Part shown: piece after piece, positions 1 to 10,372 of the stretch
Layout: every line of letters begins with the position of its first letter
Numbering within the stretch: position 1 is the first letter of the stretch
Assembly: GCA_023853785.1 (NCBI GenBank)
Contig: JAJIRX010000808.1
Coordinates: 1 to 54,730 of the forward strand
Length of the DNA stretch: 54,730 nucleotides
Source: Psilocybe azurescens
Lineage: Eukaryota; Basidiomycota; Agaricomycetes; Agaricales; Agrocybaceae
Direction of reading: 5' to 3'
Notes under the pieces: generated by a model
Databases searched by the model: none
What the model saw: the letters and a program-made list of their open reading frames with translations, nothing else
What the model was told of the DNA's origin: nothing
Program-made: the position numbers and the translations under genes

Positions 1-317
1 ATCGTGAGACGTGGACTTGTATTTTTTCCAATGTCTGTTTGTGCTGTAGAGTTTCTGTCTGTACCTTCGCCCTCCGCTTCCTTCTAGGTCCGATAAGAAC
101 GAACTATCACCACGATCCGAGCAGCAAATTCCTTGGATGTTTCAGGCCGCCAGTTTCTGCACCTGGTAATGTTTTACTTAATTTTTGAACTGCGGCTTGA
201 GCTTCTGTAGTCCGGCCAGTATAGGTAATGTCTCAAGACTAATGCCCATATCGTCATCCACCACATCATGGTAGGTATATTCACCCGTGATCGCACAGTC
301 CCTGGTGCATCATTTGA

Positions 318-1595
318 AATTAGATACGTGAGAGTGCATCTGCCACCACATTTTCAGTACCAACATAGCATACACTTCAAATCAAATAATTGGATTTTTC
401 AATCCAACGGGCTTGACGCCTGATAAATTTTTCTGATTGAGTAGAGTGTCCCTTATGGTCTGTAACCCATTTAAATTTTGCCCTTGCAGTAAATCTCGAT
501 GACGAAGAATATAGTTTCAATCCCACCCAGCATTTCTATCTCATGTACTGGGAGTGTTGTGCAGCATTCAATTTCGCAGAATAAAATGCAGCAATTTTCG
601 CAGTTTCCAGTTTGAACCCTGACTGATTAATCCAGAGATCCCAGTGGCACATCCATCGGTGACCATCCAAATGGGTTCAGCAGAAGCTGAATAATCCAAA
701 GGTACTCTATGATGGTCTCGAGCCTGCTGGACAAGTGACTTAACATCTTTAAAGGCTAGTTGTTCCGTGTAACTCCATCTAAATGGTACTGTGTCACCGG
801 TTAGAGCAGACAAAATGCCCATGGGAATACGCACTCCTGGCACATCATCTAAGATACCCTACTGACCCTAAAAAACCATGGAGCAGGCCTCGGTTGGTGG
901 GAGTTTTCCAGGCAATAACAGTGTCTACCTTTGCAGCATCCATTCGAATACCATTATCATCAATTATACGACCTAATAGCTTTAATTCTGATGCTAAGAA
1001 GTGCAATTTACTTTTACTCAAGTAGAGCTTTTCTCTCCTCAAAATATCAATGATCATCTTGACATGTTTGATATGATCTGCCAGAGTATTGGAATAGACA
1101 ACAATGTCATCCAAATAAATGTCCATAAACACCCCAATATACGAAGAGAACAAATGGTTCATCAAGGCCTGGTAAGTAGCAGGAGCATTTGCGTCTCCAA
1201 TTTGAATACTTGGCTAACCATCTTGCCATCTGGAGTTGTGACTGTAGAGAGCTCCACGTGCTCAGGAATAATATGGATCTGCTCATATGCACTTTTCATA
1301 TCCAAAGAGGATCTAAATGGATGACAACACGCCCTCCGAAGCATCCCTCCATATCAGGAAGAGGTGAAGTTAATTTTTGGGTATTTTTGTTACGTTCTCG
1401 CAGATCTACCACAGTGCGAAGCTCAGCCGGTTTTCCATCTTTGCATGGCTTTGGAATCAGAAGCATAGGCACAGTGTTCCCTGCCGAAGTAATTTTCCAT
1501 CTTCCTGATTTCAAATAAGCATCGCGTTTTTCAGCCCATTGAGCTCGGAAAGCTTCAGGGCATCGTGATGGCCGCCATGGATATGTTTTATTCAC
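318..1595 (-). pseudogene. pol: gypsy pol, reverse transcriptase and RNase H, frame-shifted
   Basis: Reverse transcriptase blocks occur in order in changing frames. They are VPMLLIPKPCKDGKPAELR with VVDLRERN (1595-1330), SLDMKSAYEQIHIIPEHVEL (1344-1162), and the catalytic YLDDIVVYSNTLADH with the thumb-side LGRIIDDNGIRMD (1165-845). RNase H follows at 843-568 (VTDGCATGISGLIS carries the first catalytic Asp). After further stops a fragment near 440-325 reads TDHKGHS...ARWIEK...ADALSR, the classical end of gypsy RNase H. At least three frame changes and several stops make it non-functional. Integrase would follow to the left of the window. Confidence 0.87.
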
Positions 1596-1651
1596 ATCTA
1601 TCAGTGGAATAGTATGGTTAATTGCTCGGAATGGAGGTAGTTCAGTTTCTC

Positions 1652-3714
1652 CTACTTCTTTGCATAATGGTTCCGCATACTTGCGCCCAATTCTTCTCGT
1701 GCCACTTCAAGCTCATCTGTTCCCAAGGATATGGCTTGGGAAAGTAATTTAGTATCCACTCCTGATTTAATGGCAATGGCGATGTTGCTTCCAATCACAA
1801 CCCGAGCTGGATTCAGCCCAATACAAACTTGATGTTGGTACATCCATGGCGTACCCAAAATTACATCATAGTTATTTAAATTAATTATGTCAAGGTACGT
1901 TCCTCATCAATCTTTTGATATTGGAAGCGGCATCTTGTTCTGGAATTAATTTTAGAACGAGAACCTTGCACTGCAAGCTGCAATGACAGGGATTCATCGA
2001 GTTTCTCACAACGCAATTTGAGTTGATCAGCTACTGTGGACGACATAAAGTCTCCCAGTGAGCCTGAATCTATTAATGCCCGGACAGGGTTTCCATTAAT
2101 CTGCACCGTAATTACTACAGGTTTAGGCAAGACTCTAGCCTTGTCTTTGACAACTGCAGCTGTTCGGCTGTACTGCAGGATATTTCCTGCGATCAACTTG
2201 TATTCCATTAAGCTCTGTCTGCATCCATTGAATGGGGTCAACCTTCTACAAATTAAATCCTGCACATATGGTAGAATTTCCTCCCATCGGTTTTGATTGG
2301 CAGCCACTGATGCCATGCTCGGAAAATCATCAGAAGAGTCATCTGAACCATCGGAATCATTGTCCCCATCATCGGAATCAATGAAATAGTCCTTCATATC
2401 ATGTTGCAGAAGTCTGAACTGATACCAATGAATAATATTAAATTCTGGGTTCTCCATAAGCTCGTTGGACAGATAAGATCGCAAATCTCTGAACCCATCA
2501 TAGATAATTAAGTGATGGGGTTCAAAGACACTTGATTCTACACGGAAACGTGTAGCAAATGGTTCAAAATCTTCTGCTTCGTGATCATAAGGTGATCCTA
2601 GCTCAAGCAGCCACTGAGCTCGTTCTTCACGCACAGTTCCCATAATAGTTTCATGGTATTGATGTCGACGCATCCAGAAGCTGACTACACGGTAGGGATG
2701 TGGTAGCCTAGCTTTAAGAGCGCAGAGCTCGGCATACCATTTGGTGACTGAAAATAATTCATGACGCAATCGGGCAGCATGAATACAGACCTCCATACCT
2801 CGTCGATGGTCAAACAACTCATAGAATCCGAATCTGGTATCCCTATGAATTTCGAATCGAGGCAGACCTTCCCAGTGTGTTGGGTGTATGGAATGATCTT
2901 CATCTCCAGGATACTCAGGATGCTGATTGAGTATTTCAATCATTCGATCTCCCAGGGAATCTCCAACCTTTCCCCAGCCTTCGTGATCCATGTCGTCAAG
3001 GGACAATTCAGATATCTCGTCCTCTTCTAGATCATGATCTTCTGGTGTTGGTGGAGGTGCTTGCATCGCAGCACGCCGGAACCTAATCCTAATCACATCA
3101 TTTTCATTATGAGTATCTCTCGATTCATATATTGGTGAGTGCTCCTCCGTATCTGCAACTGAGTCCGATGTGGACATCATCTGTAAATCAGGTATTTCTT
3201 CGTACTCATTAAAATCTGACTCTGGCACTGATTGTAGATCTAGTAAGTCATCATACTCTGGTTCATCCGGTTCAGGGTGAATAATTGAGAGCTGATAGAC
3301 GTCTTCCAGGTAGGGAATTGTCCTATCCTCGTATAGCATTGCATAATTCCCTGATTGTGTAAGCTCCTTATTATACCATTCTACCAGATTGATATGGTCA
3401 TTCTCAAGACAAGACTTTGATATTGATGTACGTAGATCAAGGTCATGATCCTCAATTAAATAGAAATCATCGGATTCTGGAGAAGGGCCTATCCAGAACC
3501 GATCTTCATGGTGCATATCTGGCGTCATGTTTGGATAGCTGGAAGTAATTCCATCCGCGAAGTAAAAATCGTCCGACCTCTGCCCAAGCTGAGCCCATAT
3601 GATGCTCCACTCCAGTCCAATCCAGGTGATCCGCAGGTAAATTGAAATGAACGAGGGCGCTTCTGAATATACCATCTTGCAATATCGAAGTGCGGATTCT
3701 CCAATTGAGATCAT
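1652..3714 (-). pseudogene. pol: gypsy pol, protease region with long acidic spacer
   Basis: A 609-aa open frame (3714-1885) overlaps the end of gag by 4 bases and continues in another frame at 1858-1652. Most of it is an acidic, Tyr/Asp/Glu-rich spacer without recognised domain. Near its C-terminus (about residues 535-560, around 2110-2030) is the retroviral-type aspartic protease signature ALIDSGSLGDFMSS. The continuation (GTPWMYQHQVCIGLNPARVV) is the C-terminal half of the protease fold, so a frame break sits between 1885 and 1858. The long spacer between zinc knuckle and protease is usual for basidiomycete gypsy elements. It belongs to the same transcription unit as the RT region. Confidence 0.82.
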
Positions 3715-6700
3715 GATAACTTGACCTGGAACCCAGTTAGATCATCTGATACGATTAAATATGGTTTAAATCGCAGTAGACCATTGTCTAACTGGTAGAT
3801 CCTGAACCAATCTTCCAATGGAAAATTATCAGAATATACTTGATCCATAAACCGCGCATCCTCTGGATAAGGTTGCATCTCGTTTAAGATATATTGCCCC
3901 ATGATACCAGGTGCATATCCCAATTCTTTTCGAGGATAGTCGGGCCTCCACTGACGCCATTCTGGCTCAGGAAGGTCTCGAAACAATGCCTGATCCAGCT
4001 GATTATGTACTGAATAGGACATCGACCCAAGCGGTAATTCTTCCAGTACTTCAACTGAGAGCTCAGAGTGCTGATCATCAGTGCTTATTTCCATGTTGAA
4101 GTTAGGTACTCCTGGTGGCTTGTTTCCAGACCATTTTACAGATGCTCCCTGCGGACAATTTCGCTTCAGGTGTCCAGTTTCATTGCAACGGAAGCAACGT
4201 CCTTCCGCCCTCCGTTCTGCAAGCTCCTTGTCCAAAAGGACTGGCAATTTTTTATGATCTTTATTAAACTTGGAATTAGATCGTGAATGGTCCCGGCTAT
4301 TGCTTGGTTTAGATGAATGTGATCTCTGTTTCGACCCGTTGGCTTGAGCGTTACCGCCATGAGGAGATACATGAGATGTCCCTTTACTTGAGCTATTCTT
4401 GCTCGAGTTATTTTTCTTGGAGTTATAATATCCTCCAGAATTATTCATGCTTGATAGAGGGATCATTCCTCCACCCTTCCCATGACGATTTCGTCCTGAA
4501 TAAACGCTTTCTGAGATCTCAATAATCTGAGCTTTGGTGAGCACTTCTTCCCAGGTTGATATCTCTGGATTGAAGCTATCTTTCCATAGACTGGCTTGAA
4601 TAGAATCTTTCAGACCGTTCCAGAGTGAATACACTCGAAGCCGGTCATCTACTGATCCAATCATATTGAATAGTTCTTCCAACTCATATGAAAATGCAGT
4701 CACAGATTGTGTTCCTTGGACACAATGATTTAAGCGTTCCCTGAGACGCATCCTGTAGTCCAATGGAAAGCAGTAGTTAAATAACTCAGTAAAGAAGTCT
4801 TCGAGAGACCAATCTTCTTCGGTCATAGAGACCTTCTGAGTATAGAAATCATACGCCTTTCCGGACATAAAATGCGACAGAGCTGAACAGGCTCTTCATC
4901 CTGGAATGCAACTATCTGCAATGTAGGATGCACCCTCTTTTACAAATCGATGATACTCCCTAATATCAGCATTTCCTTTGTATTCTCGTGGACGGAACAC
5001 TTTGTAATTACCACGACTCCGGGATTGCGATTTGTGAGACCTATGTTTCTTAGACCTCTTTTGCTGGATTTAGATCGCGACCTCTTCTTTTTGAAGTAGT
5101 GGACTTTGAGGGGGGTCGGACTGGGCGACCGCGAGGAACCAGAAGAGCTGCTCGAAGAGCTGTTTGACGACGAACTTGATGAGTCCAAACTGGAAGGGTC
5201 CCCTTCAGACTCCGAATGTCGATTATTTTTCCGTGCAGTCCGATCTAGATGTCGGAGCTTCTTCAAGGCAATACCAATGTAGCTCTTAGGTGCCACTTGT
5301 GCAACAGGCTGGACAGCCATCGGCATCGCATTCTTTGATTTCTTGGACTTACGTTCTGCAGGTATGTTGACCAGCGCTTGTTTGGCATGACTACGCGATA
5401 CGTCAACATTAGCTGAGACCTGTTGGGATGTAGTCTCTTCTTGTGGTCGAGACTTCTCCCCCCTTATCTCTGCGGTCAGGCTCGGATCGTTCCGCATGGG
5501 GAGGAAACGTCCTTCTCCTTTGCAATCTGAAAGATTCAAGAGCAGCATGTTGCGCATCCTCATCAAATTCTTCCTCGCTTAGTTGAACCGCACCCCAATT
5601 CACGGGGATCAACGGCTTTTCCTTTATTCTTGGATGTTCCTTCCCCTCGAGAAGGTGATTCTTCACGTGGAATTTTTCTATATTTTTGTACTGGCGAGAA
5701 ATTTGTTCCTGCTGCTCCGCAGTCAGGGCTTTAGTTGCTTCAGTTACAGCAACAGCCTTTTCGGGCTCTAACCCCTTGGCTTTCATACTGGAGCCATGAT
5801 TCTTACTGACCTTCTTGGCCACCAGTTCTGGGCTACAGCGCACGTCTGCGCTTGACTTCAGTCCAAACCCCTTCATTATTCTCATCAGAACTGTCAGCCA
5901 GTTCTGGTGACACCTGATCAACAGGATAATCTATGACAAGAGTATCTAAGTCTGGTACAATAGTACTTGTCTCTCTCAGCAGCCCGGGATTAATCGCCCG
6001 GCGGCATGCTGGGGTTTGCCTCAGCACCATTATTACTAACGGTAGGAGAGGGAGGTCTCTGACGCCCGCGAACGTCGCTGTTACGATCTCAAGTTAGAAT
6101 CACGCAGTGTGCGTAATCTAACCACCAATCGTTTACAAGAACAAGTTCAAGTTCAAGTTGAGCAGGTTAAGCAGGTTGGATTCTCAAGAACTAGCTAAAG
6201 AATACAATGGATCCTTCCTGGTATAAATACTATGAACTGTACAGCAAGTTGAAACAAGTTTGAATGTTCATCAGCAGATGTATATAAGAATAGAGGAAAC
6301 AGATCAATCGTTCATCGAAAGATGTATCATAAAAGATGGAAGTGAAAGGAAACAGATCAAACGTTCATCGAAAGATGTATCATAAAGATGGAAGTGAAAG
6401 TCCATCAGAGATATGATGGAGTTTGGTAGAATGATAGAAAACAAAGTTCATCAGAGCAGACGATGCTGTATCAATGATGTGAAGGATGACAAAGAAAAGG
6501 AAAAGAAAAAGAAAAGAAAAGAGAAAGGGAAAAGAAAAAGACTTGTCGTAACAGTCGCTGTACGAGCGTCGCGGACTGTCGGAGTCGTTCCCGTTGTTGC
6601 GGTCGACTAAAGTCTCTGCTCCGGCGTCACTCCCACGGCCTCAAACCGGGGTGGCTTCCACCAGAGAAGGAATGTCGCGAATGGATTCAGCTTTGGCAAC

Positions 6701-6766
6701 TGCGCCTCCAGCTCGACGACGAAGGGTATATTTGTGGGGGTTCTGACTAGAAGAGATAAATGACAT
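3711..6766 (-). pseudogene. gag: gypsy gag, degenerate and interrupted
   Basis: Capsid/nucleocapsid polyprotein of the retrotransposon. A short N-terminal ORF starts with Met at 6766-6764 and runs into an in-frame TGA at about 6660. The following frame reads ...RSYSD up to the solo LTR at 6553 and resumes after it at 6078 as VRGRQRPPSP, so removing the LTR restores the frame. Further blocks are 6030-5833, 5921-5409 (NWGAVQLSEEEFDEDAQ motif), 5566-4940 (IGIALKKLRHLD followed by a long Ser run and an Arg/Lys-rich basic stretch) and 4868-3711. The last contains the capsid-like region (FYTQKVSMTEEDWSLEDFF), a Ser/Asn-rich linker and a CCHC zinc knuckle (CFRCNETGHLKRNC). Frame changes at about 5840, 5480 and 4900-4940 show decay. 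Confidence 0.88.
6079..6553 (+). mobile_element. Solo LTR 1 (TGTTACGA...TCGTAACA family) nested in gypsy gag
   Basis: A 475-bp block with inverted ends TGTTACGA and TCGTAACA is flanked by a perfect 5-bp duplication, GTCGC (6074-6078 and 6554-6558). No internal retrotransposon sequence is present, so this is a solo LTR left by LTR-LTR recombination. Its reverse complement matches most of 7653-8155. It contains TATA-like sequence (GGTATAAATAC, about 6220) and TATATAAG (about 6280). A tandem duplication of about 52 bp (6297-6349 and 6350-6400) is private to this copy. It interrupts gag exactly between codons. Confidence 0.92.
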
Positions 6767-6923
6767 TTTTAGATAATGAAAACTTATGAAGATAATAGAA
6801 ACAGAAATATAAGTCTAGTGTTGCAAGTGTTGGTGGTACGGTTGATCAGGCCGAGGTTCCGAACAGCGAGCAACGATAAATCAGAGAGGTAGAGAGAGGT
6901 TTTTGTGTAGAAGCGTCAAAAGA

Positions 6924-7265
6924 TGTAACGATTGGGTGACACAGAGTAGCTTGGTAAGTGTTCTGGGTTGCGAATCGGCACACAGAGGAACTCTAGAGAC
7001 GGGTTTAACGTTTATGAATTCACTGGGGACTCCAACGAGGTAGAGGTGTAGGTTATATAGTTACTCTAAGAGTCCTAATGGAAATAAAGGTAATAATAAG
7101 GAATGTGTAAGTCAGGTGAAACAATCAAGGTAAGGAACGACTGCAGCAGGCAGAGTGTATGATAACGAGTGCAAGAGTCCAGGCAAGGCACCGGAAAGAA
7201 AGATATCAGAGAAATCGTATGACAAATAGTCAACAGTACAGCGTCACGATGACCGATCCGTTACA
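6924..7265 (-). repeat. 5' LTR of the gypsy element
   Basis: The 342-bp block begins TGTAACG and ends CGTTACA on the plus strand, the short inverted TG...CA ends expected of an LTR. It lies directly upstream (minus sense) of the gag start and holds a TATA box (CTATATAACC in the minus sense). I could not see a convincing tRNA primer-binding site just inside it. The second LTR is outside the window, so the call rests on position and end motifs. Confidence 0.68.
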
Positions 7266-7652
7266 CGCACACGGCATCAGTTGCGAGCTCTACATCATCT
7301 AAGAGCGGCAGTAGCTCCAAGAACCACGGCGTGCCGCTGCTCTATCGCCGGCTGCTAGCCCAGGCGGAAGTCGGCACTGGCGTCGATGTGGCACCCGTCT
7401 CGCCGCCGCCCTCGCATCGCAGAGCCACGGTGGTGGTGTCGCCCGCCTCGGGTCCAGACCTCACGGACTCGCCCTCGCCCCCTTTACCCGCGGACGACGC
7501 GCAGACGAAGAGAGGGCGGCGCAGGCGCAGCGCTGCGCGACTCGCCGGACAACCCGTTCATCGTCACGCCCCAGAAACACGTCGGCGGTGCCACGACTAC
7601 CCCCAACGATGCGAATAAAAACGCCCGAAGCGCAGCTGGAGCGCCCCGAATC

Positions 7653-8155
7653 TGTTATGACAAGTCTTTTTTCTTTTTCTTTTCTCTTTTCTTTTCTTTT
7701 CTTTTCCTTTTCTTTGTCATCTTTCACATCATTGATACATCATCGTACGCTCTGATGAACTTTACTTTCACTTCCATCTTTTATGATACATCTTTTGATG
7801 AACATTTGATCTGTTTCTCTTATTCTTATATACATCTGCTGATGAACATTCAAACTCGTTTCAACTTGATCTGTTTCTTCTATTCTTATATACATCTGCT
7901 GATGAACATTCAAACTTGTTTCAACTTGATCTGTTTCTTCTATTCTTATATACATCTGCTGATGAACATTCAATCTCGTTTCAACTAGCTGTACAGTTCA
8001 TAGTATTTATACAAGGGAGCATCTACTGTATTCTTTAGCTAGTTCTTGAGAATCCAACCTGCTTAACCTGCTCTACTCTGAACTTGAACTTGTTCTTGTA
8101 AACGATTGGTGGTTAGATTACGCACACTGCGTGATTCTAACTTGAGATCGTAACA
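7653..8155 (-). mobile_element. Solo LTR 2, same family as solo LTR 1, opposite orientation
   Basis: A 503-bp block begins TGTTATGACAAG and ends GATCGTAACA, flanked by a perfect 5-bp duplication, GAATC (7648-7652 and 8156-8160). Read on the minus strand it aligns with 6079-6553, so the two are independent insertions and not the arms of one inverted-repeat transposon: each has its own target duplication. It differs from solo LTR 1 by a 60-bp tandem triplication. Confidence 0.92.
7808..7986. repeat. 60-bp tandem repeat (3 copies) inside solo LTR 2
   Basis: Three nearly identical 60-base units, each starting GATCTGTTTCT and containing CTTATATACATCTGCTGATG. Solo LTR 1 has a single copy of this unit. 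Each unit includes a TATATAAG motif on the minus strand, so the promoter-like part of the LTR has been triplicated. Confidence 0.9.
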
Positions 8156-8663
8156 GAATCTCACTTATGTCTTGTACGTGTTTCTTTCTCTTCTCTCTTC
8201 TGTCTCTTCATGTTCTCCTTCATTTTGCCGAATCATGCAAACTAACACTTCCGCTTCACTTGTAGCCGCTGGCGTCCGACGCGTATTCAACAACCCGCTG
8301 TACAACCACCACGCCCGGGCGTACTCCCCCGCCAGAATAGAAGCTCCCGATCGACGACCCGGACTACTCGCCCGGCGATGCACTGTCCGCCGAAGCTGCT
8401 CTTCCCGAAGCACACCGTGTGAAAGGGAAAGCGAAACCAGCCACGTCCGGCGGCGGCGCTGGGCGGCTAGGGATCGCGAGGCGCTCGCCAGCCTGAGTGG
8501 TGATGAGGAGGATGGGGAGGAGGAGGATGGGGAGGAGGAGGAGGAGATAAGGGTGATAAGGCCCAAGTTGCTGGATTTTGGGCCGCCCGAAGACGCAGAT
8601 GCAGAAGCAGACGTTGGATCAGGAGCTCAAGTCTGCGGGCGAGCCGCTGTCGATTTGAGCTGA

Positions 8664-9479
8664 GGAGAAGATCTGAGAAGATTAGTGCTTTTTGAAACTG
8701 CTGCTGCTACACCATGCGCGCTCGCTGCTTTGGCGCTACACTCGCTCACTTACATCTTACACCGCCGCTACCCCATACTACACTACCACCGTCAAGAAAC
8801 CTTACACCTTAAATTTTAAACCTCAACCCCCTCCAAAACCAAACGTTCTTGTCTTGTCGTTGTAATCCACCTAGTTTTGTACTGTCCCATTCCATTCCTT
8901 TTCTTTTCCTGCCCTCTCTCCTTGTTTTATGTTACTTTTACGTTTTGATTTGTGCGATACCTATCTACTTTTTGAATCGTGTTCCCCTTTCCTTCCTGCC
9001 TGCTGCAGTGCGATGGGATGTGATTGCTTTCACAGACTATCTTTATGCGCTTCCTCTTCCTCCCCTCCTGTTATCTTTTCTCCCGCCCGCCCGCCATTGG
9101 CTCGTTCCATCTTCTCTCCTCTCCTCTCTTCCTCTTTGCGGCACCCTTATCCTCTTCCTCTTCCTCTCCCCCGCCCAACGGCCCACCCTGCGTGGCGATT
9201 CATGCCTTCTCTCCTCTCCTCTCCTCCCCCTCTGTGACACCCTCCTGCTTCTGTGCATGCACTGGGCCCCGACATCGATTCACCTTTTCCTTATTCCTTT
9301 TCTTCATTCTCCAACATCCCACCAAAAAAAATTGTATTTGGACTTGGAAGGGTATGTGCTTCGGGTCTTAAAGTTGAAATACACTTCGCCCTGTTTTGTT
9401 TTGTAGTCCCCGACACCGGCGATTCTTTGCTAGGAAGGTCGTGTAACATCATTTTCACTTCATATATACTCAACGTACA
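8664..9479. other. Intergenic, pyrimidine-rich, no gene recognised
   Basis: Strongly C/T-biased on the plus strand (runs of CTTCCTCTTCC type between about 8870 and 9300). The open frames here are low-complexity Leu/Pro/Ser translations and show no family motif. It probably includes 3' flanking sequence of the broken host gene. Confidence 0.5.
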
Positions 9480-9490
9480 TAAAGACATAA

Positions 9491-10361
9491 GGGCCTGTTC
9501 GGCTGCACCATCGCGGATGGTAACTATACACGATCTCCATATTTAGTAACTCGCGACTTGATTAGATAATATCTGTGACTTTGAGTGACATTGAAATCAA
9601 TATCTACACATGCTGTTGCAATGCCTCTCTAGCCTTGTAGGGGTCTCATATATCACCAAAGACTTGTGTTAAGCACTTTACTGTACAACTATGACCATGC
9701 ATTCATGGGGTCTGGAGTGTGACCTATTTCTAACACCTCTTCATGTCTTCAAGCCCTAGCTGCCTTGACTTTATTTTGGCCCAGGTCAGATCCAGCACAT
9801 CACTATCAACTCTCCACAGCATTGAACCCAAAATGTTCAAAAATGTTCTTGATGAATGAGAGGCTTTCATAAATTGGGGGAAAAAATAGTACAAGTTAAA
9901 TTAGACACTTTTTGTATTTTTAATGATTTATTTGAATTTTAAACCTTTTGATTCGCCCTTTACCAACTCTTCAACCATCTCTGTGACTGTGACATATTTA
10001 AAAAACTCTTCACTTCAAGGGGTCTGTCACTCGTGACCAAAAGAGATGGTTATAATTAGTTCAGTAGTATCTATTCTACAGAGTGTTACCTTCTCTGTGT
10101 CTCTCAATGCTGGCCAATGGGATTGGAAAGTTTTATCAGTCTTTGACCAGTGACTACACTCCCAGAGAATTTGGATGGTATGGAGATGAAAAGATCCAGA
10201 AAAAGCCAGAAATACAAGGTAACAAAGGACGAGACACGAAATCTGCACATTTCATTCATGCGGTCACAAATTGGTCACATTATCTAATCAAGTCGCGAGT
10301 TACTAAATATGGAGATCGTGTATAGTTACCATCCAGCGAGATGGTGCAGCCGAACAGGCCC
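9491..10361. mobile_element. Non-autonomous DNA transposon (MITE-like, 871 bp)
   Basis: Terminal inverted repeats of about 85 bp start GGGCCTGTTCGGCTGCACC and end in its complement. They differ mainly by a 3-base change in the stretch following CACCAT. Both ends are flanked by the same 11 bases, TAAAGACATAA (9480-9490 and 10362-10372), so the target duplication may be 11 bp. A PIF/Harbinger-like 3-bp TAA duplication next to a pre-existing repeat is the alternative. The interior codes for nothing recognisable. Confidence 0.88.
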
Positions 10362-10372
10362 TAAAGACATAA

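Larger units (their letters stand above)
1..7265 (-). mobile_element. Ty3/gypsy LTR retrotransposon, partial at left edge
   Basis: Read on the minus strand the order is 5' LTR (6924-7265), gag (6766-3711), protease region (3714-1652), reverse transcriptase (1595 to about 850) and RNase H (about 840-320). Integrase and the 3' LTR lie outside the window. This Gag-PR-RT-RH order and the motifs (zinc knuckle, DSG, YLDD, DALSR) define a Ty3/gypsy (Metaviridae-type) fungal element. The coding sequence has several frame shifts and in-frame stops, so this copy is dead. It carries a nested solo LTR inside gag. The five bases outside the LTR (CGCAC, 7266-7270) should reappear beyond the left window edge if the insertion is otherwise intact. 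Confidence 0.92.
7266..8663 (+). pseudogene. Host gene remnant, 5'-truncated by gypsy and split by a solo LTR
   Basis: Coding-looking blocks flank the solo LTR: SSSKNHGVPLLYRR...VSPASGPDLTDSPSPPLP (7331-7500), then another frame with DSPDNPFIVTPQKH (7530-7650). After the LTR the reading is PNLTYVL, a GTACGT donor at 8174, an intron ending TTGTAG at 8264, then GVRRVFNNPLYNHHA (8275-8320), KLPIDDPDYSPGDALSAEA (8340-8395) and an acidic tail (DEEDGEEEDGEEEEE). Frames change between blocks. I recall similar small Agaricomycete proteins with a YVFRGV...NP core but know no function. The 5' end is lost at the gypsy LTR boundary, with no upstream Met. Confidence 0.5.

Noticed and set aside
6079..8155. 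Single DNA transposon with 500-bp terminal inverted repeats
   Set aside because: Each arm has its own 5-bp target duplication and LTR-type ends, so they are two solo LTRs.
8849..9406. 185-codon open frame
   Set aside because: Pyrimidine-rich low-complexity translation (Leu/Pro/Ser) with overlapping frames open in parallel; no motif.
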